Origin: Gp7-AA6 sp036395755
GTDB taxonomy: Bacteria; Acidobacteriota; Thermoanaerobaculia; UBA5066; Gp7-AA6
Reading direction: 5' to 3'
NCBI GenBank assembly: GCA_036395755.1
Contig: DASWCZ010000058.1
Span: forward strand, 47,218-111,217
Length of the DNA stretch: 64,000 nt
The position numbers and the translations under genes were made by a program. The notes beneath the pieces are model-generated. The model was not told where the DNA came from. It saw only the letters and a list, made by a program, of their open reading frames with translations, and made no database searches. Positions 10,134 to 18,140 of the stretch are shown in pieces (the stretch's first letter is position 1; each line of letters starts with the position of its first letter).

Positions 10134-10754
10134 TCATTGTTTGTGCGTGTGTTGTTTCGGGGCAGGAGCCTTCTCCTCGTTCCCTTCCAGAAATTGCTCC
10201 GCTTCTTCCCGCTCCTTCATCTCGCCCGGGCTGACCGGGTTCATGCGAGACATCGCTTCCAGGCCTTGCGGAGTGAGCTCTCGGAGATGGCGGATGAAGT
10301 GCACGAGCTGCCACGAGGCGCGGTCGTCTTCCCGAGTGTCGCTTCCCCAGGCCGGCATCCCGGTGAACCGGACGCCGTTCTTTATGATGAAGAAGAGCTC
10401 TCCATCCGACAGGCGCTGGGTATCCGAGCCGGTCATGTCCGGCGGCTTCGGATAGAGGTTCCCGCCGATTTCCGTCTGTCCCCTTCCATCGTTTCCGTGA
10501 CACGAGGCGCAGTGGTCCGCGAAGTGCTCCATCGCGTCTCGAAGAACCTCAGGATTCGACGGTTCCGGGTTCGTCGAGCGCCGCGCTTTCCAAGGAATCG
10601 CCACGTGACGCAGGCGTCGCGCCACGAATGCCTCCACACGGCCGGGTGGCCGGCGGGTATCGATCCCGCGATCGATCACATCGATCACGGGCGCCACTGC
10701 GATGACGATGAGGGTCGTCATAGCAATCAGAGCAATGCGGCCGAGAAGTGCCAT
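10134..10754 (-). CDS. Single-haem cytochrome c with His-rich tail
   Basis: A 206-aa membrane-anchored or exported c-type cytochrome. An N-terminal hydrophobic segment (residues about 5-26) is followed by the haem attachment site CASCH and the axial Met in GVRFTGMPAWG, the usual cytochrome c layout. The C-terminus is Glu/Lys-rich and ends HTHKQ. Its relative at 11311-11913 has the same architecture (hydrophobic N-terminus, CxxCH, GELFxI, GMPA). A role in electron transfer linked to metal stress is inferred from location only. It overlaps the alternative start of the next gene by ATGA. Confidence 0.88.
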   Translation of the reverse strand: MALLGRIALIAMTTLIVIAVAPVIDVIDRGIDTRRPPGRVEAFVARRLRHVAIPWKARRSTNPEPSNPEVLRDAMEHFADHCASCHGNDGRGQTEIGGNLYPKPPDMTGSDTQRLSDGELFFIIKNGVRFTGMPAWGSDTREDDRASWQLVHFIRHLRELTPQGLEAMSRMNPVSPGEMKEREEAEQFLEGNEEKAPAPKQHTHKQ

Positions 10755-10830
10755 TCGTCACCTCGAACCGAAGACCTACCATCGGGTGCGGAGAATCCGC
10801 ATCCGTCGAGAGCGGAAGGGTTCGAGGAAA

Positions 10831-11217
10831 CTAGAGTCGGAGAATCGGGGAACTTCGAGAGCGCGGAGGCGAAGAGGCCGGCTCCGGAGCCCGCGCCCCA
10901 TCACCGGACGCTGGAGAAGGAAGAATCAACGTAGCGGGAGTGATCGCCGGCGCCGGACCCGGCAGAACCCCTGGAAGCGCTGTCGCCTTTGCGAGAACGG
11001 CGTGGCCGCTGCAGTCGTGACGATCACCGCCGGGCTTCGGGGAAGCGGGTTCCGCTCCCCGGTCTGCGCTGTGGCCGGCGCAATGATTCGCAGCCGGCGG
11101 CTGTCCGGCCGCCGGGACCGAGGTCGAGAGGCAACGGAGCTCACACGAAGCGAGCAGGGTCGGCAGGGCCGCCATCAGGAGAGCCAGTGACAAAACTAGG
11201 AAGAACTTCACAGACAT
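10831..11217 (-). CDS. Exported Cys/Pro-rich protein ending in LRL
   Basis: Function unknown. The 128-aa product has a signal peptide (VKFFLVLSLALLMAALPTLLAS), then CELRC, a HCAGH and a HDCSGH segment that look like metal ligands, and a long Pro/Ala/Ser-rich region ending SPILRL. The protein at 14963-15310, at the head of the efflux operon, shows the same plan (signal, Cys-rich N-part, Pro/Ser-rich tail, SSVLRL end), so I treat them as one low-complexity family peculiar to this copper island. The start at 11217 gives a well-formed signal peptide. A metal-binding role is inference. Confidence 0.7.
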   Translation of the reverse strand: MSVKFFLVLSLALLMAALPTLLASCELRCLSTSVPAAGQPPAANHCAGHSADRGAEPASPKPGGDRHDCSGHAVLAKATALPGVLPGPAPAITPATLILPSPASGDGARAPEPASSPPRSRSSPILRL

Positions 11218-11310
11218 TTCCCCGCTCAGCCCTGCAGGAATCGGTCCACGCGATCGGTAATGGCCGGAGGCACCGGGAAAATTTCCGCTCGAATACGTCG
11301 CTCGGAAGTC

Positions 11311-11913
11311 TCAATCCTTGTGCAGAGGCGTCCCTGGAGGATGGGTGTGCGGCGGCTTTTCCGTTTCCGCCGCCGGGGGCGCCTCTTCGTGATGTTCTTC
11401 GCGCTCTTCGGTCGCGCCTTTCAACTGGGTTTTTTCTTCGTCCGTGATCCCCGGGAGGTGCCGTAGAAAGGCGACGATCTGCCAGATCTCGTTTTCTTTG
11501 TGCGTCGGACCGAAGGCCGGCATGCCGCTCATGCGGATGCCTTCGCTCACGATCCAGAAGAGCTCGCCGTCACTGCGAGCCTGACTGCGCGAGAGCGTCA
11601 AGTCGGGAGCCGCGGGATTCAGGCCCTGTCCGATCTCGCCCGGATCCACTCCGGGCGCACCGTGGCAGACGACGCAGTTCTCCCGGAAGTGCGCCAGCCC
11701 GCCCCGGAAGGTGTCCGGGGTCGCCGGGAGCGGATTCCTCCGGTTCGGCGCGTGCTTCGCGACGGACTTGTTGAGCGCGAAGGTCGCGAGCTCCTTTTCC
11801 GTCTTGCCGGGTGCGAGCGTGGCAGCGGTGTTGAACGAGCCCGTCCAAACGTAGACGCCTGCCCCGACCGCCACGAGAAGGATTCCGAAGATCACTCCGA
11901 AAAGAAATCTCAT
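11311..11913 (-). CDS. Single-haem cytochrome c with His-rich tail
   Basis: A 200-aa cytochrome c with an N-terminal membrane segment (FLFGVIFGILLVAVGAGVYV) that is probably an uncleaved anchor, the haem motif CVVCH, and an axial Met in GIRMSGMPAFG. The C-terminal about 45 residues are Glu/His/Pro-rich (EEHHEE, HTHPPGTPLHKD), a plausible metal-binding tail. It resembles the product at 10134-10754 across the haem domain. The position between the CDF transporter and the Cys-rich protein suggests a periplasmic redox function within the same resistance locus. The electron partner is not identifiable from sequence. Confidence 0.88.
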   Translation of the reverse strand: MRFLFGVIFGILLVAVGAGVYVWTGSFNTAATLAPGKTEKELATFALNKSVAKHAPNRRNPLPATPDTFRGGLAHFRENCVVCHGAPGVDPGEIGQGLNPAAPDLTLSRSQARSDGELFWIVSEGIRMSGMPAFGPTHKENEIWQIVAFLRHLPGITDEEKTQLKGATEEREEHHEEAPPAAETEKPPHTHPPGTPLHKD

Positions 11914-11938
11914 CTCGTCTCCTCCTTGTCCGTGAACT

Positions 11939-12862
11939 CTACGCGTGATCCGGGGTGACCCGGCACTCGGGCTCGGGGCCGCTCTCCACCTGGATCGTCG
12001 CGTGGCTGACCCCGGCCTTCTCTCTCAGAAGGTCCTGCACGTCGCGCAGTACCTGTCCGCGCGCGGATTCCGCGGACGCCCGGATGTGAATGCTCGCCGA
12101 ATGCGACCCGGACGAGAGCGTCCAGAAGTGGAGATCGTGCGCTTCTTCCACCCCGGGAAGGGCCAGGATCTGGCAGCGCAGGGAATCGACGTCGATCTCC
12201 CCCGGCGCCCCTTCGAGCAGGATGTGCGCGGACTGCCGGAGGAGCGCGACCGCCCGCGGAACGACCAGGACGGCGATCACGCCCGACACGACGAGGTCGA
12301 GCCAGGTCCAGCCCGTCTCCGCAATGGCGATTCCGGCGGCGACGACCGCGACGGACGCGGCCGCATCCATCAGCACCTCGAGATAGGCCGCGCGCGCGTT
12401 CAGGCTCCCCCGCCGCTCGGGCGCCAGGATCTTCAGAGAGACCAGGTTGGCGAGGAGACCGACGACGGCGACCGGAATCATCACGGAGAGCCGGATCTGC
12501 CCCGGGTTCCGGAAACGCCGGAACGTTTCGTAGATCAGCCAGCCGCAGACGAGGAGGAGAAGCTGCGCGTTGATGAACGCCGCCAGGACCTCGGCGCGGG
12601 CGAGGCCGAACGTGTGCCGGACGGTGGGCGCCCGCCCCGCGAGCATCGTTGCCGCGTAGGCGAGGGTCAGGGCGGCGACGTCGGCGAGCATGTGGTTCGC
12701 ATCGGCGACGAGGGCGAGACTGCGCGACACGAGCCCTCCCACGACCTCCAGGACGAGGACCACGACGGTGACCGCGAGCGCGGCGCGAAGCCGCGCCTTG
12801 CGCGATCCGGAAGAACGAATCGTCGCGGCCGGCAGCCCGGCGGCGTCCGCTATCCGGGCCAC
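11939..12862 (-). CDS. Cation diffusion facilitator (CDF) metal exporter
   Basis: A 307-aa inner-membrane proton/metal antiporter with six predicted membrane segments and a C-terminal cytoplasmic domain (EEAHDLHFWTLSSG). The TM2 metal site is ADANHMLAD (His-x3-Asp), as in zinc-type CDFs. The TM5 motif is EVLMD, with Glu where CzcD/ZitB proteins usually have His, so the site is HD/ED. The likely start is GTG 12862, 13 bases inside the M1 peptidase gene; no ATG precedes the first membrane helix in this frame. The frame is open up to 14902, but that part is a shadow of the peptidase gene. The substrate is probably a divalent metal; which one cannot be read. Confidence 0.85.
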   Translation of the reverse strand: MARIADAAGLPAATIRSSGSRKARLRAALAVTVVVLVLEVVGGLVSRSLALVADANHMLADVAALTLAYAATMLAGRAPTVRHTFGLARAEVLAAFINAQLLLLVCGWLIYETFRRFRNPGQIRLSVMIPVAVVGLLANLVSLKILAPERRGSLNARAAYLEVLMDAAASVAVVAAGIAIAETGWTWLDLVVSGVIAVLVVPRAVALLRQSAHILLEGAPGEIDVDSLRCQILALPGVEEAHDLHFWTLSSGSHSASIHIRASAESARGQVLRDVQDLLREKAGVSHATIQVESGPEPECRVTPDHA

Positions 12863-14742
12863 CCGACGATCTTGTCCACGGTCGCGACGGCGATCGGGTG
12901 ATAGGTGGCGCGCGCCTTGCGGTAGATGGCGAGGGCGCGCGTCTGTCCCTCCGGCGTCTTCACCAGCGCTTCGTAGAGAGGCTTCAGGAACTTGCGGCGA
13001 CCCATCGAAACCAGAAACCGCTCGAGCCGCGGATACGCCGGCTCGTAGCCGTTGCCGATCGAAATCAGGAGCCACTGGTTGGTGATCTCGGAGTTTCCCG
13101 AGTCCGTCAAATGAAATGCCTGGTCCAGCTCCGCCATCTTCTCGCGGGGAAGCGTTGCCGGAAGCGCCCGAAGGAAGTGCAGCCATTCCTGGGTGCTCCA
13201 GCCGCCCGCGGGGAGGCCGGAGGCGGGCGCCTTCCCGGCCAGCCAGCGGACGGCCTCGGCTTCGACGCGTTCGAAGGCTTCGGACTTCGGCCGCGGAGCG
13301 CTCGCCGGGATGCCCGGCTTCTCGACCCACTCCTCGACCGGCACGCGCGCCGCGAGCTCTCGATTGGCATCGAGGAGATTCGCGTGGAGATAGCGCAGGA
13401 AATCTTCCGTGGTGATGCTCTGGAAAGCGAAGTGGTCGAAGTATCCGCGAAGGAACCGGTCGAACGTCTCCCGCCCGAACATCTGCTCCAGGTGGCGAAG
13501 AAAGAGCGCTCCCTTCTCGTACGGGACGTCCGTGAATCCGTCGTCCGGGTCCCGTCCGCGAAGGTCGACGTGGAGGATCTGGTCCTTCTCCGGGAGCGTC
13601 GCGATCTCCTTCGCCAGGTCTTGCAGGCCGAGGACCGCCTCCATCTCCGCCCGACGTCGTCCGAAGACCCGCTCGACGATTCGGCGCTCGATATAGACCG
13701 TGAAGCCCTCGTTCAGCCAGAAGTCGCGCCACGTCGCGTTGGTCACCAGGTTGCCCGCCCAGGAGTGCGCGAGCTCGTGCGCCACGAGCGCGACGAGACT
13801 CCTGTCTCCCGCCAGCACGGTGGGGGTCGCGAACGTCAGCCTCGGGTTTTCCATGCCTCCGAACGGAAAGCTGGGCGGCAGAACGAGCACGTCGTACCGG
13901 TCCCAGCGATAGGGCCCGAAGAGCTCCTCGGCGGCGCGGATCATCGACTCGAGATCTGCGAACTCGCGGGCGGCTTTCCCGACGACCGGCGGCTCCGCCC
14001 AAACTCCGGTTCGCCCAGAAATCGGGGCGAAAGAAAGGTCGCCGACCGCGAGCGCGATCAAATAGGAAGAGATCGGCTGCGGCATCTCGAACTCGTAGTC
14101 CCCGTCGCGCGCCGCCTTCGGGTCGTTGTTCGCGCTCATGACGGCCATCAGGTTTTTCGGCGTCCGGACCCGCGCGCGATAGGTGATGCGGACCTGCGGA
14201 GAATCCTGCAGCGGAATCCAGCTTCGCGCGTGAATCGCCTCGGATTGGGTGAAGAGAAACGGATGTGTCTTCCCCGCCGTCTGCGGTGGATCGAGCCACT
14301 GGAGCCCCGAGGCCTGCGGCCGGGTCGCGTAGGAGATGCGGACGCGGGTCGCGTCGGCGGGCAGCGTGATCGAGAGAGCGGAGCCGAGGATCTTGTCGGC
14401 GGGCGCCAGAGAAAAAGGCGCGTTCGCCCAGCTCAAGCCGTCCCGCGACGACTCGGCCTTCTGGACGTCGAGGTCGCGGGTGTCGAGAACGAGACGCGTC
14501 GCGCGACCGCCCGGCGGGCGTTCCACAGTCAGGATCGCCCCGCCGCGGAGGATCCGGCGATCGAAGAGGACGTCCCAGTCGAGTTCGGCGTGCCGGACCC
14601 GGATCTCGTCCGGGTTCGAATAGGAATGGTCGTCGTGGGCCCCCGAACCGGGGATGACGGCCGTGGCCGTGGGCATGGTCGCGGCGGCCGGGCTTCCTGA
14701 ACCACCGCTCTCCCGGCAGCCTGCCGTCGCGAGACACATCAT
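12850..14742 (-). CDS. M1-family zinc aminopeptidase lipoprotein (LTA4H-like)
   Basis: Removes N-terminal residues from peptides, probably in the periplasm. The exopeptidase motif GGMENP and the zinc site HELAHSWAGN...WLNEGFTVYIE (H-E-x2-H-x18-E) are intact, and the 630-aa length and C-terminal helical domain fit the leukotriene-A4-hydrolase subgroup. The N-terminus MMCLATAGC carries a lipobox, so Cys9 is probably lipidated. The annotated ATG 14742 leaves no positive n-region, whereas in-frame codons upstream (LLRQRKLAVAA) would supply one from a CTG at 14772 preceded by GGAAGG, so the real start may be non-canonical. It overlaps the CDF gene by 13 bases. Confidence 0.88.
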   Translation of the reverse strand: MMCLATAGCRESGGSGSPAAATMPTATAVIPGSGAHDDHSYSNPDEIRVRHAELDWDVLFDRRILRGGAILTVERPPGGRATRLVLDTRDLDVQKAESSRDGLSWANAPFSLAPADKILGSALSITLPADATRVRISYATRPQASGLQWLDPPQTAGKTHPFLFTQSEAIHARSWIPLQDSPQVRITYRARVRTPKNLMAVMSANNDPKAARDGDYEFEMPQPISSYLIALAVGDLSFAPISGRTGVWAEPPVVGKAAREFADLESMIRAAEELFGPYRWDRYDVLVLPPSFPFGGMENPRLTFATPTVLAGDRSLVALVAHELAHSWAGNLVTNATWRDFWLNEGFTVYIERRIVERVFGRRRAEMEAVLGLQDLAKEIATLPEKDQILHVDLRGRDPDDGFTDVPYEKGALFLRHLEQMFGRETFDRFLRGYFDHFAFQSITTEDFLRYLHANLLDANRELAARVPVEEWVEKPGIPASAPRPKSEAFERVEAEAVRWLAGKAPASGLPAGGWSTQEWLHFLRALPATLPREKMAELDQAFHLTDSGNSEITNQWLLISIGNGYEPAYPRLERFLVSMGRRKFLKPLYEALVKTPEGQTRALAIYRKARATYHPIAVATVDKIVGWPG

Positions 14743-14962
14743 CGCTGCAACGGCGAGCTTTCGTTGGCGCAGGAGCGTCGTCCTTCCAGGATTTCGATCC
14801 CCCGGGGCGATTATAGGTGCCTCCCCTCCGACTTCTCCGCGAAGCCGATCCCACGCCGCCTGATGAATTCACACCATTTTCCTGCAGCCAGGTCTGGCAC
14901 AATGAGACGTCGGCGGGCGAGCGCCGGAATGCCCTGTGCCCGGCCGCCGTTTCGAATCGAGA

Positions 14963-15310
14963 ATGCGACCGATTTACAGAGCAGCAATCGTCGTCGCAAT
15001 GGCGATGGCCTTCACCGGGGCGCCGGCGGGAGCTCTCTGCGCTTCCTGCTGTCCGCAGCCGGAAGCGGGCCAGGCCGTGGGCGCCTCCATGCCTTGCTGC
15101 GACGACGGCTGTGCGCCGGCGCTCGTCAGCGCGCGGCCGACGAAGCCCGCCGTCGTTGTAGCGCGCGCGACTCTCGATCCGCCGACCTCGATGCCCGCGA
15201 ATCTTCCCGGCGACCCCCGTGACTTCCGCTGCGACGGCTTCGCCGACGTCTTCGTATCCCCTTCTCCGCCGGCCCCATCCATCCCTCTTTCTTCGGTCCT
15301 CCGGCTCTAA
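14963..15310 (+). CDS. Exported Cys-rich protein leading the efflux operon
   Basis: A 115-aa product with a signal peptide (YRAAIVVAMAMAFTGAPAGA), then CASCC and MPCCDDGC cysteine clusters and a Pro/Ser-rich tail ending SSVLRL. It shares this plan and the C-terminal LRL with the protein at 10831-11217. Its place 66 bases before the tolC-like gene makes it the first gene of the RND efflux operon; a periplasmic metal-capture role is plausible but unproven. Start ATG 14963 was chosen because it begins the signal peptide; the frame opens at 14936. The ribosome site is weak. Confidence 0.72.
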   Translation: MRPIYRAAIVVAMAMAFTGAPAGALCASCCPQPEAGQAVGASMPCCDDGCAPALVSARPTKPAVVVARATLDPPTSMPANLPGDPRDFRCDGFADVFVSPSPPAPSIPLSSVLRL

Positions 15311-15334
15311 CGCGCTCCGTTCTGCTTACCGATC

Positions 15335-15354
15335 CGGCTGCCTTCTTGCAGCCG
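15335..15354 (+). promoter_or_regulatory. Hairpin between Cys-rich gene and efflux genes
   Basis: Perfect 7-bp stem CGGCTGC / GCAGCCG with a six-base loop, located in the 66-base gap before the tolC-like gene and 22 bases from its start. There is no T-tract, so it is not an intrinsic terminator. It could stabilise or segment the mRNA, or act as an attenuator; this is inference. Confidence 0.4.
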
Positions 15355-15376
15355 CTGGAAGCGATGGAGTGTGCCT

Positions 15377-16693
15377 ATGAAACGAGTTCGCTCTCTCAAA
15401 GTCACCGCGCTCGCGCTCGCCGCGATCGCCTTCTCGATCTCTGCCGCGCTTGCGCGGGGCGATGAGCCGCCCGACTGGCAGATTCGACTCAAGGCCGCCA
15501 TCGAGCGAGCTGTCCGCCAGAACCCGGACGTGGCGTCTATGGAGGCGCGCATCGAGGCCGCGAGGCAGCGCGCCCTGGCAGCGGACGCGCTGCCGGATCC
15601 GGAGATCGAGGTCGGAATCAAAGATCTTCCCGTCACGAATCCTTCGCTCTCTCGGGACGATTTCACGACGGAGATGGTGACGGCGCGGCAGAATTTTCCC
15701 GGCCTCGGCAAGCGCGCGACGCGGAAAGCTTCGGCGCAGGCCGTCGCCGAAGGCGCCGTGTCGATGCACGCCGTCCATGTGGTCGCCGTCGCTGCCGACG
15801 TCGCCGACGCCTTTTTCGGCCTGGCGGAGCTCGACCGCCGTCTGCAGATCCTGGAGCAGTCGCGCGAGCGACTGAAGCGAGCAGCGGCCTCCGCCGTCGA
15901 ACGCTACAGAGTGGGAAAGGGATCGCAGGCGGACGTCCTGCGGGCGAACCTGGAGACCACGGCCCTGGAGGACCGAGTGCTTTCGCTGAAAGCCGAACGA
16001 CGGGCGACGGCGGCGCGCTTCAACGCGCTCCAGAATCTTCCCGCGCACACTCCAGTCGCGCCGATCGGTCCGGTCGAGCCAGCAACGTTCGGGCGGAGCA
16101 CTGCGGAGATCGCCCGGGAAGCCGAAGAAGCGAGCCCCGCCGTCGCCGCAGCCCGTGCCAACCTGAGGCACGCCGAGGAGGAGGCCAGGCTCGCAAGGCT
16201 CGAGCGACGACCGGACTGGACGGCGATGACCTACTACGGCCGCCGCGAGAAGTTCGAGGACCTGGCGGGTGCCTCGGTCTCTTTCAATCTCCCGTTCACG
16301 CATCCGCGGCGGCTGGAAGCGCGAAAGGCCGAGATGGAGGCGGAGGTTTCATCGGCGCGGGCAGACCTGGAGTCCGTCCGCAACCAGCTCCGACGTGACG
16401 TCGAGGAGGCGGTGGCCGATCTCGAGCGAAACGTCGAACAGGAGAAGCTCTACCGCGACTCGATTCTGCCGCAGGCCGAAATCAACTTCCGAGCCGCGCA
16501 GGAGGCATATGCGGTCGGCCAGATCGACTTTCTGACATTCGAGAGAGCGGCGCTCGACCTCGATATGTACGAGAGCGAGATCGCCGCCCGCACTTCAGGC
16601 ATCGGTCGCGGGATCGCGGCTCTTCAAAAGGCGTCCGGGCTGCCTTTGATCGAGGGGACGCCGAAGCCGGAGGGAACACATGTGGAGAAGTAA
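15377..16693 (+). CDS. TolC-type outer-membrane efflux protein (CusC/CzcC-like)
   Basis: Outer-membrane channel of the tripartite metal efflux system encoded with the next two genes. The 438-aa protein has a signal peptide (VTALALAAIAFSISAALA) and the paired long coiled-coil segments of the outer-membrane factor family (ASAVERYRVGKGSQADVLRA and AAQEAYAVGQIDFLTFERA are the matching repeat landmarks). Start ATG 15377 has GGAG seven bases upstream; GTG 15371 is a weaker option. The 3' end overlaps the membrane-fusion gene by 14 bases, so translation is coupled. Metal specificity is inferred from the CusB/CusA-type partners. Confidence 0.9.
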   Translation: MKRVRSLKVTALALAAIAFSISAALARGDEPPDWQIRLKAAIERAVRQNPDVASMEARIEAARQRALAADALPDPEIEVGIKDLPVTNPSLSRDDFTTEMVTARQNFPGLGKRATRKASAQAVAEGAVSMHAVHVVAVAADVADAFFGLAELDRRLQILEQSRERLKRAAASAVERYRVGKGSQADVLRANLETTALEDRVLSLKAERRATAARFNALQNLPAHTPVAPIGPVEPATFGRSTAEIAREAEEASPAVAAARANLRHAEEEARLARLERRPDWTAMTYYGRREKFEDLAGASVSFNLPFTHPRRLEARKAEMEAEVSSARADLESVRNQLRRDVEEAVADLERNVEQEKLYRDSILPQAEINFRAAQEAYAVGQIDFLTFERAALDLDMYESEIAARTSGIGRGIAALQKASGLPLIEGTPKPEGTHVEK

Positions 16694-18140
16694 GGCTCTG
16701 GTCCTCTTCGCTGCGGTGCTCCTCGTGGCGGGAACACCGCTCGCGTGCAGGAAAAAGAGCACAACGAAAGCGGCGGAGCGAGAAGAGCAGGCCGCGGGGA
16801 AGAAAGTCCTCTACTGGTACGACCCGATGAAGCCGGAAGTCCACTTCGACCATCCCGGCAAATCGCCGTTCATGGACATGCAGCTCGAGCCGAAGTATGC
16901 CGAGGAAGCCTCGGCTCCCCCCGCTTCGGGACAGAAGAAAGTCCTCTACTGGTACGACCCGATGAAGCCGGAGGTCCACTTCGATCACCCGGGCAAGTCA
17001 CCCTTCATGGACATGGAGCTGGTGCCCAAGTACGCCGAGGCGGGACCGGTCGCGGGAGCCGGCGGGGCTCCGCCCGGGTTCTCGGTCGTGCGCATCCCGC
17101 TCGAGCGCCGGCAAGAGATCGGTGTAACCACCGCGAAAGTGGAGCGCCGGACGGTCGGCGGTGCGGTCGAGACCAACGGCGTCGTCGCCGAGGACGAGGC
17201 GCGCGTCCATGCCGTCAACGCGAAGTTCTCCGGCTATATCGAGCGGCTCTACGTCGACCGCACAGGCCAATCGGTGCGCCGGGGCCAGCCGCTCCTGACG
17301 GTCTATAGCCCCGATCTCGTCGCGACCGAGCGGGAGTTGTTGCTCGCCCTGGAGAACGCCCGACGCCTCGCTTCGGGAAGTCCGCAGGTCGCCTCGGACG
17401 CGGCAGCGCTTCTCTCCGCGACGCGGCAGCGCCTTCGCCTCTGGGACATCCCCGGTTCCGAGATCGAACGAATCGAGAAGAGCGGCGAAGTCTCAAGGAC
17501 TCTGACGCTCTCCTCTCCGGTCTCCGGCGTGGTCTTGAAGAAGGATGCCCTCCCCGGCCTGGCGATCACGGCGGGGATGCCGCTGTACACGATCGCGGAC
17601 CTCTCGACCGTCTGGGTCCTGGCCGACGTGTATCAGTCCGAGATGGCCATGGTGGCCCCGGGCGCCGGCGCGGAGATCGCCGCCTCCTTCCTTCCGGGCG
17701 AGGCGTTCCGCGGACGAGTGGACTTCGTCTATCCGACTCTCTCGGAGGACACTCGGACGGTCAAGGTGCGGGTCGTCATTCCGAACCCCAAGGGTCTCCT
17801 GAAGCCCGGCATGTTCGTTCGGGTGTCGCTTTCCGGCAGAGAAAGCGAAGCACTGGCCGTCCCGCGCTCGGCCCTCATCCAGACCGGCGAGCGTCAGATC
17901 GCCTTCGTCGAGCAATCGGCCGGCGTCTACGCGCCGCGCGAGGTGAAAACGGGGACTCAGGGGAAAGACTTCGTGGAGGTCCTCGCGGGTCTTTCGGAAG
18001 GAGAGACGGTCGTCACGTCGGCCAATTTCCTGATCGACTCGGAGTCGCGGATCGGCGCGATCGGCGCAGCGCCGGCGGGCGCGGCGGGGCAACCGGCGCA
18101 GTCGCTCGGCCAGCCCACGCCGGGAGGACCGCCGCGATGA
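16680..18140 (+). CDS. cusB: CusB-type periplasmic adaptor with two metal-binding modules
   Basis: Membrane-fusion lipoprotein linking the RND pump to the outer-membrane channel. A lipobox ends at Cys23 (GTPLAC). Two tandem copies of a small heavy-metal-binding module follow (about residues 40-73 and 86-118), each with YWYDPMKPEVHFDHPGKSPF and Met-rich FMDM; the Cys of the CopA version is replaced by other residues. The hairpin, lipoyl, beta-barrel and membrane-proximal domains then follow as in CusB (IERLYVDRTGQSVRRGQPLL, VSGVVLKKDALPG). At 486 aa it is longer than a standard CusB because of the extra module. It ends in an ATGA overlap with the RND gene. Confidence 0.9.
   Translation: MWRSKALVLFAAVLLVAGTPLACRKKSTTKAAEREEQAAGKKVLYWYDPMKPEVHFDHPGKSPFMDMQLEPKYAEEASAPPASGQKKVLYWYDPMKPEVHFDHPGKSPFMDMELVPKYAEAGPVAGAGGAPPGFSVVRIPLERRQEIGVTTAKVERRTVGGAVETNGVVAEDEARVHAVNAKFSGYIERLYVDRTGQSVRRGQPLLTVYSPDLVATERELLLALENARRLASGSPQVASDAAALLSATRQRLRLWDIPGSEIERIEKSGEVSRTLTLSSPVSGVVLKKDALPGLAITAGMPLYTIADLSTVWVLADVYQSEMAMVAPGAGAEIAASFLPGEAFRGRVDFVYPTLSEDTRTVKVRVVIPNPKGLLKPGMFVRVSLSGRESEALAVPRSALIQTGERQIAFVEQSAGVYAPREVKTGTQGKDFVEVLAGLSEGETVVTSANFLIDSESRIGAIGAAPAGAAGQPAQSLGQPTPGGPPR
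16800..17042 (+). repeat. Tandem duplication encoding the metal-binding module
   Basis: Two direct copies of about 108 bases (16800-16907 and 16935-17042), each encoding KKVLYWYDPMKPEV through FMDM and KYAEE/KYAEA, separated by a short Ala/Pro/Ser linker. The first about 40 bases are almost identical and the differences are mostly synonymous, so this is an in-gene duplication rather than two unrelated domains. Confidence 0.85.

Noticed and set aside
11939..14902. Very long minus-strand open frame (about 987 codons)
   Set aside because: Only its final 307 codons (the CDF transporter) are real; the upstream part is a low-complexity Arg/Pro-rich shadow of the M1 peptidase gene.
14743..14962. 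Sigma-54 promoter (TGGCAC) before the efflux operon
   Set aside because: TGGCAC at about 14895 is not followed by TTGC at the required spacing.
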